Positions 42,739-49,860 of a DNA stretch of 64,000 bases are shown here, one piece after another. Within the stretch, counting starts at the first letter, position 1. Each line of letters opens with the position of its first letter. Below the pieces are notes generated by a model. The model saw only the letters and a program-made list of their open reading frames with translations. It ran no database searches and had not been told where the DNA came from. The stretch is from Streptomyces fumigatiscleroticus. Lineage in GTDB: Bacteria; Actinomycetota; Actinomycetes; Streptomycetales; Streptomycetaceae. A program made the position numbers and the translations under genes. The stretch covers positions 124,001-188,000 of the forward strand of contig NZ_BMQF01000006.1 of the NCBI RefSeq assembly GCF_014647975.1, written 5' to 3'.

Positions 42739-45252
42739 GTGACCCTCATCGATCAGCTGCCGCAGACCGCCGACCCCGACGCCCTCTACGAAGCCTTCGA
42801 GTCGTGGGCCCAGGAACGCGGTCTCACGCTCTACCCCCATCAGGAGGAGGCGCTGATCGAGGTGGTGTCCGGCGCGAACGTCATCGTCTCGACACCCACC
42901 GGCTCCGGCAAGAGCATGATCGCCGCCGGTGCGCACTTCGCCGCGCTCGCCCGGGACGAGGTCACCTTCTACACGGCTCCGATCAAGGCGCTGGTCTCGG
43001 AGAAGTTCTTCGAGCTGTGCAAGCTCTTCGGCACCGAGAACGTCGGCATGCTGACCGGTGACGCGTCCGTGAACGCGGATGCTCCCGTGATCTGCTGCAC
43101 CGCCGAGGTGCTCGCGTCGATCGCGCTGCGCGACGGCAAGGACGCGGACGTCGGCCAGGTCGTCATGGACGAGTTCCACTTCTACGCGGAACCGGACCGC
43201 GGCTGGGCCTGGCAGATTCCGCTGCTGGAACTGCCGCAGGCGCAGTTCGTGCTGATGTCGGCCACGCTCGGGGACGTCTCCTTCTTCGAGAAGGATCTGA
43301 CCCGCCGCACCGGCCGTCCCACAGCGGTGGTGCGCTCGGCGACCCGGCCCGTGCCGCTGTCCTACGAGTACCGGTACACGCCGCTCACCGAGACGCTCAC
43401 CGATCTGCTGGAAGCCCGGCAGGCTCCCGTCTACATCGTGCACTTCACGCAGGCCCAGGCAGTGGAGCGTGCGCAGGCTCTGATGAGCATCAACATGTGC
43501 ACGCGGGAGGAGAAGGACCGGATCGCCGAGCTGATCGGCAATTTCCGCTTCACCACCAAGTTCGGCCGCAACCTCTCCCGCTACGTGCGGCACGGCATCG
43601 GCGTGCACCACGCCGGCATGCTGCCCAAGTACCGGCGACTGGTGGAGAAGCTCGCGCAGGCCGGTCTGCTGAAGGTCATCTGCGGCACGGACACCCTCGG
43701 CGTGGGCGTCAACGTCCCCATCCGCACCGTGCTCTTCACGGCCCTGACCAAGTACGACGGCAACCGGGTCCGTACGCTGCGCGCCCGCGAGTTCCACCAG
43801 ATCGCCGGCCGGGCGGGGCGCGCCGGCTTCGACACGGAGGGGTTCGTCGTCGCCCAGGCGCCCGAGCACGTCATCGAGAACGAGAAAGCCCTTGCCAAGG
43901 CGGGCGACGACCCGAAGAAACGCCGTAAGGTCGTCCGCAAGAAGGCACCCGAAGGGTTCGTCGGCTGGACGGAGAACACCTTCGAGAAGCTCATCGCCTC
44001 GGAGCCGGAGCCGCTGACGTCCCGCTTCCGGGTGACGCACACGATGCTGCTGTCGGTGATCGCGCGGCCGGGCAACGCCTTCGAGGCGATGCGGCATCTG
44101 CTGGAGGACAACCACGAGCCGCGCAGGCAGCAGCTGAGGCACATCCGGCGGGCGATCGCCATCTACCGCTCGCTGCTGGACGGCGGCATCGTCGAGAAGC
44201 TCCAGAAGCCCGACGCCGAGGGCCGCATCGTCCGGCTCACCGTGGACCTGCAACAGGACTTCGCGCTGAACCAGCCGCTGTCCACCTTCGCCCTGGCCGC
44301 CTTCGAGCTGCTGGACCCGGAGTCGCCGTCGTACGCCCTGGACATGGTGTCGGTCGTGGAATCGACGCTGGACGACCCGCGGCAGATCCTCGCCGCCCAG
44401 CAGAACAAGGCACGCGGCGAGGCCGTCGCCGCGATGAAGGCGGACGGCGTCGAGTACGAGGAGCGCATGGAGCGCCTCCAGGACATCACCTACCCGAAGC
44501 CGCTGGAGGAGCTGCTCTTCCACGCGTACAACACCTACCGCAGGAGCCACCCCTGGGTCGGTGACCATCCGCTGTCGCCGAAGTCGGTCGTGCGGGACAT
44601 GTACGAGCGGGCGCTGTCCTTCACGGAACTGGTGTCCTTCTACGAGCTGGCCCGCACCGAGGGCATCGTGCTGCGCTACCTCGCCAGCGCCTACAAGGCC
44701 CTGGAGCACACGATCCCCGACGACCTGAAGTCCGACGACCTGGAGGATCTGATCGCCTGGCTGGGCGAGATGGTGCGCCAGGTCGACTCCAGCCTGCTGG
44801 ACGAGTGGGAGCAGCTCGCCAATCCGGAGGAGATGACCGCCGAGGAGGCGCAGGAGCAGGCGGACCAGGTCAAACCGGTCACCACCAACACGCGTGCCTT
44901 CCGCGTCCTGGTCCGCAACGCCCTGTTCCGCCGCGTCGAGCTCGCCGCTCTGGACCAGGTCGAGGAGCTGGGCGAGATGGACGCCGACTCCGGCTGGGAC
45001 GCCGAGGCCTGGGGGGAGGCGATGGACAGGTACTGGGAGGAGTACGAGGAGCTCGGTACCGGTCCGGACGCCCGCGGTCCCAAGCTGCTGATGATCGAGG
45101 AGGAGCCGCAGAACGGTCTGTGGCGGGTCCGGCAGATCTTCGACGACCCCAACCGTGACCACGACTGGGGTATCAGCGCGGAGGTCGATCTGGCGGCCTC
45201 CGACGCGGAGGGCCGCGCGGTCGTCCGTGTCACCGACGTCGGCCAGTTGTGA
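42739..45252 (+). CDS. Ski2-like DEAD/DEAH-box helicase with DUF3516 C-terminus
   Basis: An 837-residue superfamily 2 helicase. RecA-like domain 1: Q-like TLYPHQEEALIEV, Walker A STPTGSGKSMIA, motif II MDEFHFY (DEFH) and motif III LMSATLG. Domain 2: VHHAGMLPKYRRLVEKLAQA, LKVICGTDTLGVGVNVP and HQIAGRAGRAGFDTEGFVV (motif VI). The C-terminal 400 residues, including ITYPKPLEELLFHAYNTYRR and LARTEGIVLRYLASAYKALE, match DUF3516 and lack the archaeal Hel308 HhH region. It probably unwinds RNA or DNA duplexes; role unknown. The start shown is GTG 42739. The thioesterase gene follows after 19 bp. Confidence 0.92.
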   Translation: MTLIDQLPQTADPDALYEAFESWAQERGLTLYPHQEEALIEVVSGANVIVSTPTGSGKSMIAAGAHFAALARDEVTFYTAPIKALVSEKFFELCKLFGTENVGMLTGDASVNADAPVICCTAEVLASIALRDGKDADVGQVVMDEFHFYAEPDRGWAWQIPLLELPQAQFVLMSATLGDVSFFEKDLTRRTGRPTAVVRSATRPVPLSYEYRYTPLTETLTDLLEARQAPVYIVHFTQAQAVERAQALMSINMCTREEKDRIAELIGNFRFTTKFGRNLSRYVRHGIGVHHAGMLPKYRRLVEKLAQAGLLKVICGTDTLGVGVNVPIRTVLFTALTKYDGNRVRTLRAREFHQIAGRAGRAGFDTEGFVVAQAPEHVIENEKALAKAGDDPKKRRKVVRKKAPEGFVGWTENTFEKLIASEPEPLTSRFRVTHTMLLSVIARPGNAFEAMRHLLEDNHEPRRQQLRHIRRAIAIYRSLLDGGIVEKLQKPDAEGRIVRLTVDLQQDFALNQPLSTFALAAFELLDPESPSYALDMVSVVESTLDDPRQILAAQQNKARGEAVAAMKADGVEYEERMERLQDITYPKPLEELLFHAYNTYRRSHPWVGDHPLSPKSVVRDMYERALSFTELVSFYELARTEGIVLRYLASAYKALEHTIPDDLKSDDLEDLIAWLGEMVRQVDSSLLDEWEQLANPEEMTAEEAQEQADQVKPVTTNTRAFRVLVRNALFRRVELAALDQVEELGEMDADSGWDAEAWGEAMDRYWEEYEELGTGPDARGPKLLMIEEEPQNGLWRVRQIFDDPNRDHDWGISAEVDLAASDAEGRAVVRVTDVGQL

Positions 45253-45271
45253 GCACAGGAGAAAGCCACCC

Positions 45272-46138
45272 ATGACGAACCCGGCCGAAAGGCTCGTGGA
45301 CCTGCTCGACCTGGAGCGGATCGAGGTCAACATCTTCCGCGGCCGCAGTCCGCAGGAGTCCCTGCAACGGGTCTTCGGCGGACAGGTGGCGGGCCAGGCG
45401 CTGGTCGCCGCCGGGCGCACCACGGAGGGCGACCGCCCGGTGCACTCGTTGCATGCGTACTTCCTGCGTCCCGGCCGGCCGGGCGTTCCGATCGTGTACC
45501 AGGTGGAGCGGGTGCGGGACGGGCGGTCGTTCACGACCCGCCGGGTCACCGCCGTGCAGCAGGGCCGCACGATCTTCAATCTGACCGCCTCCTTTCACAA
45601 GCCTGAGGAAGGGAGCTTCGAGCACCAGTTGCCACCGGCCCGCGAGGTCCCGGACCCGGAGTCCCTGCCGACGGTCGCGGCCGAGATCCGGGAGCATCTG
45701 GGCGCATTGCCCGAGCAGTTGGAGCGGATGGCCCGGCGCCAGCCCTTCGACATCCGCTACGTGGACCGGTTGCGCTGGTCGCCGGAGGAGGTCAAGGACG
45801 CGGAGCCGCGCAGCGCGGTCTGGATGCGCGCGGTCGGGCCGCTCGGTGACGACCCTCTGGTGCACACCTGTGCCCTGACCTACGCCAGCGACATGACGCT
45901 CCTGGATGCCGTACGGATCCCGGTGGAACCCCTGTGGGGTCAGCGCGGCTTCGACCTGGCGTCGCTGGATCACGCCATGTGGTTCCACCGGCCTTTCCGC
46001 GCGGACGAGTGGTTCCTGTACGACCAGGAGTCGCCGATCGCGACGGGCGGACGGGGCCTGGCCCGCGGGCGGATCTACGACCGGGAGGGGCGTCTGCTGG
46101 TCTCCGTCGTCCAGGAAGGCCTGTTCCGGGCCCTGTAG
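45272..46138 (+). CDS. tesB: Acyl-CoA thioesterase II
   Basis: A 288-residue double-hotdog thioesterase. It starts RLVDLLDLERIEVNIFRGRS and contains QRVFGGQVAGQALVAAGRTT, HSLHAYFLRPG, VERVRDGRSFTTRRVTAVQ and, in the second hotdog, SLDHAMWFHRPFRADEWFLY and GRGLARGRIYDREGRLLVSV. The catalytic Asp-Thr/Ser-Gln network of TesB is represented by SLDHAMWFH. It hydrolyses acyl-CoA to free acid and CoA. AGGAG precedes the ATG. It is likely co-transcribed with the helicase gene. Confidence 0.94.
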   Translation: MTNPAERLVDLLDLERIEVNIFRGRSPQESLQRVFGGQVAGQALVAAGRTTEGDRPVHSLHAYFLRPGRPGVPIVYQVERVRDGRSFTTRRVTAVQQGRTIFNLTASFHKPEEGSFEHQLPPAREVPDPESLPTVAAEIREHLGALPEQLERMARRQPFDIRYVDRLRWSPEEVKDAEPRSAVWMRAVGPLGDDPLVHTCALTYASDMTLLDAVRIPVEPLWGQRGFDLASLDHAMWFHRPFRADEWFLYDQESPIATGGRGLARGRIYDREGRLLVSVVQEGLFRAL

Positions 46139-46139
46139 G

Positions 46140-47057
46140 TCACGGGTTTCTGCGGCGCAGCCACCCCAGCAGACCGCGGGACCGCCCGGGTGCCCCCGGC
46201 CGTTCCTGTTCCGGTGTCACCGTGATGGCGGACGGCCGGGTGACCGGACGCGGCGCCGGATGCCGCTGCCGTGCCTCGGCCACGGTCCGGGCCAGTTCCG
46301 TCCGGAACCAGGCGACCTCGTCCGGGTCCTGCGCCGTCATGAGTGCCTCGGCGAGGCGCGCGGCCGGTGAGCCCGGCGAACCGTGGGCTGGCGGTTGTGG
46401 CCGGAACCGGTTCAGGTAGGAGCGTTCGTACGGATCCCTGACGGCTTCCGAGACCTCGACCGGATCGAGCAACGACGCCACAGCCGCGGCCCGCGCCCAG
46501 GGGCCGTCGGCCCGGCGCAGCATGAACCCGAGGTAGCGGCCCCGCCAGTTGCGGGGACGCAGATCCAGGCCGACGTCCAGCTGGTCCCGCAGCCCTTCCG
46601 CCGTACGGCCCTTCAGGAGGGCGCTGTTCTTCTCCTCGGCCGCGAACTGGCGCAGTTCATGGGCCAGATAGAGCCAGACCACGGTCCGGTAGCGGTTGAG
46701 ATAGAAACTCACGGGCACCAGCAGGCCCAGCCGGGCCAGGCGCGTGAAGCGGACCCGGGTGACGCCCATCAGGGCCGCACCCTCCGTGGTTCCCACGGCT
46801 ACGACGCCGTCCCGCAGCGTCTGGGGGAAACCGTCCTGGGCGCGCAGTCGCTCGATCTCCGCCTGCGGGACGCGCCGTCCGCCTCCGCCTTCGTCAGGGA
46901 CGGTGCGGATGCGTCCGAGATGCACGGCCAGGTCGAACTCGCTCCGTTTCAAGCCGAGTTCGCGTCCCGCACGGCTCTGCGTCATCGAGGCGTCCCGTGC
47001 GCCGCAGGCCTGCTCGGCATCGCTGGTGGTCTCGTACGTGATGATGTGGCCGGACAT
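46140..47057 (-). CDS. DUF6397 family protein
   Basis: A 305-residue soluble protein with predicted DNA-binding-like segments: SRAGRELGLKRSEFDLAVHL, RRVPQAEIERLRAQDGFPQT, and AALMGVTRVRFTRLARLGLL, all resembling excisionase/MerR-type helices. The middle (VWLYLAHELRQFAAEE, PRNWRGRYLGFMLRRADGPW) is family-specific; the C-terminus is basic and disordered. It appears to be the Streptomyces DUF6397 family; function unknown. ATG 47057 follows GGGGGAGAGACC. It begins 123 bp downstream of the orphan roadblock gene on the same strand, so the two may be co-transcribed. Confidence 0.7.
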   Translation of the reverse strand: MSGHIITYETTSDAEQACGARDASMTQSRAGRELGLKRSEFDLAVHLGRIRTVPDEGGGGRRVPQAEIERLRAQDGFPQTLRDGVVAVGTTEGAALMGVTRVRFTRLARLGLLVPVSFYLNRYRTVVWLYLAHELRQFAAEEKNSALLKGRTAEGLRDQLDVGLDLRPRNWRGRYLGFMLRRADGPWARAAAVASLLDPVEVSEAVRDPYERSYLNRFRPQPPAHGSPGSPAARLAEALMTAQDPDEVAWFRTELARTVAEARQRHPAPRPVTRPSAITVTPEQERPGAPGRSRGLLGWLRRRNP

Positions 47058-47180
47058 GGTCTCTCCCCCGTGGAGTGTGTGACCGGCGCCGCATGCGCCC
47101 GCCTGGAAAAAACCGTAGCCGGTTCGGCGGACAGCGTAAGGCGGCTGTGGATAACTCCACGGGGGCGACAAAAGACCAGG

Positions 47181-47597
47181 TCAGAGGTCTATGAGAGGCG
47201 TTCCCTCGGGCTGTCGGGCGTCCAGGTCGAGATGCTCTCCGACCCGGTTGACCAGCAGCGTCATCTCGTAGGCGATCTGGCCGATGTCGGCCTCGGCGCC
47301 GCTGAGGACGCACAGACAGCTGCCGGCACCGGCGGCTGTCACGAACAGCACGGCGTCATCGAACTCGATCATCGTCTGCCGTACTCTGCCCGCGCCGAAG
47401 TGACGTCCCGAGCCCTTGGCCAGGCTGTGCAGTCCGGACGACACGGCGGCGAGATGCTCGGCGTCCTCGCGTCGCAGTCCCGTGCTGGCTCCCGTCACCA
47501 GTCCGTCGTTGGATAAGACCAGCGCGTGTCGCACATGTTCGACGCGCTCGGTCAGATCGTCCAGCAGCCAGCCAAGTCCATGGTTCTGCGCCATCAT
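47181..47597 (-). CDS. Roadblock/LC7 domain protein (orphan CvnB-like)
   Basis: A 138-residue roadblock/LC7 protein strongly resembling CvnB at 49423-49860: GWLLDDLTERVEHVRHALVL, SNDGLVTGASTGLRREDAEH and GRVRQTMIEFDDAVLFVTAA. The usual CvnA, CvnC and CvnD partners do not accompany it; the next gene downstream is DUF6397. Roadblock proteins regulate small GTPases (MglB-like), so it may feed into the conservon GTPase at 48156-48761. Two adjacent ATGs (47597 and 47594) start it. Confidence 0.9.
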   Translation of the reverse strand: MMAQNHGLGWLLDDLTERVEHVRHALVLSNDGLVTGASTGLRREDAEHLAAVSSGLHSLAKGSGRHFGAGRVRQTMIEFDDAVLFVTAAGAGSCLCVLSGAEADIGQIAYEMTLLVNRVGEHLDLDARQPEGTPLIDL

Positions 47598-47698
47598 GCG
47601 CTCTCCCCGCGTTTTCCCCGTGCGATGTCTCCCCCTGGCCGGAGGATCTCTCCGCCAGCCTTCCCCACGGCCGGGCTGCGGGCAAGGAGGATGGGTGC

Positions 47699-48127
47699 AT
47701 GGCACAAAAGATGACCGAAGCGGAATGGCGGGCGTTCCTCTCGTACGGCACCCGTACCGGCAAGCTGTCCACCGTCCGGGCCGACGGAAGCCCGCATGTG
47801 GCGCCGGTCTGGTTCCTGCTCAATGGGGACGAGCTTGTGTTCAACACCGGCAAGGACACTGTCAAGGGACGCAATCTGGCCCGTGACGGCCGGGTCGCCC
47901 TGTGCGTGGACGACGACCGGCCGCCGTTCGACTACGTGGTGCTGCACGGCCGCGCCCGGCTGTCGGAGGATCTCGGCGAGATGCGGCACTGGGCCACCCG
48001 TATCGCGGCCCGGTACATGGGCGAGGACCACGCGGAGGAGTTCGGCAGCCGCAACGCGGCGCCCGGAGAGCTTCTCGTCCGGGTCACGATCGACAAGGTC
48101 GTGGCGCAGCGGTCCGTGGCGGACTGA
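47699..48127 (+). CDS. PPOX-class F420-dependent oxidoreductase
   Basis: A 142-residue split-barrel protein: SYGTRTGKLSTVRADGSPHV, APVWFLLNGDELVFNTGKDT, VKGRNLARDGRVALCVDDDR and PFDYVVLHGRARLSEDLGE. The family is annotated as F420-dependent (TIGR03618-like) in actinobacteria and includes biliverdin reductase-like enzymes. Substrate unknown. It lies between the orphan roadblock gene (divergent) and the conservon GTPase (convergent). The ATG at 47699 is preceded by AAGGAGGATGGGTGC. Confidence 0.9.
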   Translation: MAQKMTEAEWRAFLSYGTRTGKLSTVRADGSPHVAPVWFLLNGDELVFNTGKDTVKGRNLARDGRVALCVDDDRPPFDYVVLHGRARLSEDLGEMRHWATRIAARYMGEDHAEEFGSRNAAPGELLVRVTIDKVVAQRSVAD

Positions 48128-48155
48128 GACCGGCACGCGCGGCGGAATCCGCCGG

Positions 48156-48761
48156 TCAGCTCACCGAGTCGAGCAGCCGGGCGGTGTGCACCCGCCCGGC
48201 GTACTCGACGAGCCGGATCAGCACCTCCTTCCCCGAGTCACGGTCACGGGCGTCGCAGAGCACCACCGGCGTCCCCCGGTCGAGATCGAGGGCGCGCAGG
48301 ACGTCCTGGGCCGCGTACCGCCGTGCACCCGCGAAGCAGTTGACGGCCACCACGAACGGGATGCGCCGGTGCTCGAAGTAGTCCACCGCGGGGAAGCAGT
48401 CCTCCAGGCGGCGGGTGTCGGCGAGGACGACGGCACCGAGGGCACCCTGCGACAACTCGTCCCACAGGAACCAGAACCGGTCCTGGCCGGGTGTTCCGAA
48501 GAGGTAGAGGGACAGGCCGGAGCGGATCGTGATGCGGCCGAAGTCCATGGCGACGGTCGTCGTCGCCTTGTGGTCCACGCCGCCGACGTCGTCCACCGAC
48601 TGGCCCGCCTCGCTGAGCAGTTCTTCCGTGCGCAGCGGTTTGATCTCGCTGACCGCGCCCACCAGGGTGGTCTTGCCCACGCCGAATCCGCCGGCGACCA
48701 GTATCTTCAACGCCAGTGCGGCCGATTCGTCGTCCGTGGCGTCGGAGTGCTCGGGAACCAT
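48156..48761 (-). CDS. cvnD: Conservon GTPase (CvnD)
   Basis: A 201-residue small Ras-like GTPase of the conservon type. P-loop AGGFGVGKTT (Gly24-Thr31), switch region TTVAMDFGRI, G3 FGTPGQDRFWF and G4-like VAVNCF are visible. CvnD proteins work with a histidine-kinase-like CvnA, a roadblock CvnB and a DUF742 CvnC at the membrane, resembling GPCR signalling modules. Unlike typical conservons, where cvnD overlaps cvnC, 228 bp separate the two here; that gap contains no convincing gene, only a low-complexity frame. Start is ATG 48761 with GGGAGAGG upstream. Confidence 0.93.
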   Translation of the reverse strand: MVPEHSDATDDESAALALKILVAGGFGVGKTTLVGAVSEIKPLRTEELLSEAGQSVDDVGGVDHKATTTVAMDFGRITIRSGLSLYLFGTPGQDRFWFLWDELSQGALGAVVLADTRRLEDCFPAVDYFEHRRIPFVVAVNCFAGARRYAAQDVLRALDLDRGTPVVLCDARDRDSGKEVLIRLVEYAGRVHTARLLDSVS

Positions 48762-48989
48762 CGATCACCTCTCCCGGGGTGCCCGGCCGTGCTCGGCGTC
48801 GGTAGGTGGCCGCCGCACGGTGCCGGTGCGCGGCCCGGTGTGTTCGCTTAGCCAGCTTGATGGCAACTGCTCGCTCCTTTCAGCGGATTGCTCCGCGATC
48901 GCCCCGATCTGGTCGGTCGGCGGCTCCCGGTGGCGCGGAGCCGTGCGGTGGTGTCCGCCGCCGGGCACCGGTTGCCCGCGCGTGTGCGT

Positions 48990-49400
48990 CTACAGGGCCC
49001 GCAGTCCCTCGATCACCTCGCGCAGAATCCGTTCGTCGGGCAGCAGCGCGGGCGGTACGGGACGGCTGACGGTGACGCGGCCGAGCACCACCAGGTCGCC
49101 GAGGAGCACTCTGACCACACCCACCGGCAGATCCGCGCCCGTGGCCAGTTCGGCGACCGACTGCGGCTCCGCGCGGCACAGATCGACCAGCATCCGGTGC
49201 TCCGGTCCGAGCGCGCCGTCGTCGGCGCCCGGTGCACCCGCGGCCGACGTGACCAGGGCGATCAGGTCGAACGGCACCCCGGTGGTGCCGGGGCTGGTGC
49301 GTCCGCCCGTCACGGCGTACGGGCGGACCAAGGGCCCGGCCTCGTGGTCGTACCACTGGCTGTCCGGCCGGCTCCGGGCGCCCTTGTGGTCCTCGGTCAT
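48990..49400 (-). CDS. cvnC: DUF742 conservon protein (CvnC)
   Basis: A 136-residue DUF742 protein: GPLVRPYAVTGGRTSP, FDLIALVTSA, GPEHRMLVDLCRAEPQSVAE and LPVGVVRVLLGDLVVLGRVT, followed by LLPDERILREVIEGLRAL. The middle resembles a winged helix. DUF742 proteins are the third member of conservons. It begins 22 bp after cvnB stops. ATG 49400 is chosen because it starts the usual MTEDH-like N-terminus. Confidence 0.93.
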   Translation of the reverse strand: MTEDHKGARSRPDSQWYDHEAGPLVRPYAVTGGRTSPGTTGVPFDLIALVTSAAGAPGADDGALGPEHRMLVDLCRAEPQSVAELATGADLPVGVVRVLLGDLVVLGRVTVSRPVPPALLPDERILREVIEGLRAL

Positions 49401-49422
49401 GCGCGCGGGCCGCTCTCTCGGC

Positions 49423-49860
49423 TCATCCTGCGGCGGGCGGCCGCGCGGCGGCGCGGGTCGGCGTGCCGAGGTGTTCGCCGACACGCTTGACCAGCCGTGC
49501 CATCTCGTAGGCCACCAGGCCGATGTCGGCGGTCACCGCCGTGAGGACGGCGAGGCAGGAGCCGTCGCCCGCTGCGGCCACGAACAGGAAGCCGTCGTCC
49601 ATCTCGACCATGGTCTGACGCACCCCGCCGGTGCCGAAGTGCCGGCCCGCTCCCTTGGCCAGGCTGTGGAAGCCCGAGGCGACCGCGGCCAGGTGTTCCG
49701 CGTCCTCGCGGCCCAGACCGGTGGAAGCACCCACGGCGAGCCCGTCGTTGGACAGCACCACGGCGTGCCGGACGTCGCTCACGCGGACCACCAGGTCGTC
49801 CAGCAGCCAGTCGAGTTCGCCGGACCGGTGGGCGGTCCTGGTGCTCGGGTCCTGAATCAT
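49423..49860 (-). CDS. cvnB: Roadblock/LC7 protein (CvnB)
   Basis: A 145-residue roadblock protein: GELDWLLDDLVVRVSDVRHA, VVLSNDGLAVGASTGLGRED and GGVRQTMVEMDDGFLFVAAA. It is the second conservon component and shares most of its core with the orphan at 47181-47597. ATG 49860 overlaps the cvnA stop by 4 bp. Confidence 0.94.
   Translation of the reverse strand: MIQDPSTRTAHRSGELDWLLDDLVVRVSDVRHAVVLSNDGLAVGASTGLGREDAEHLAAVASGFHSLAKGAGRHFGTGGVRQTMVEMDDGFLFVAAAGDGSCLAVLTAVTADIGLVAYEMARLVKRVGEHLGTPTRAAARPPAAG

Noticed and set aside
37654..45579. 2641-residue reverse frame
   Set aside because: It crosses several strongly supported forward genes (ABC exporter, L31, helicase); the sequence is a typical antisense artefact.
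48765..48968. 67-residue reverse ORF in the cvnC-cvnD gap
   Set aside because: Composition is disordered (His/Arg/Pro/Glu) with no recognised family and no clear ribosome binding site; kept only as a note.
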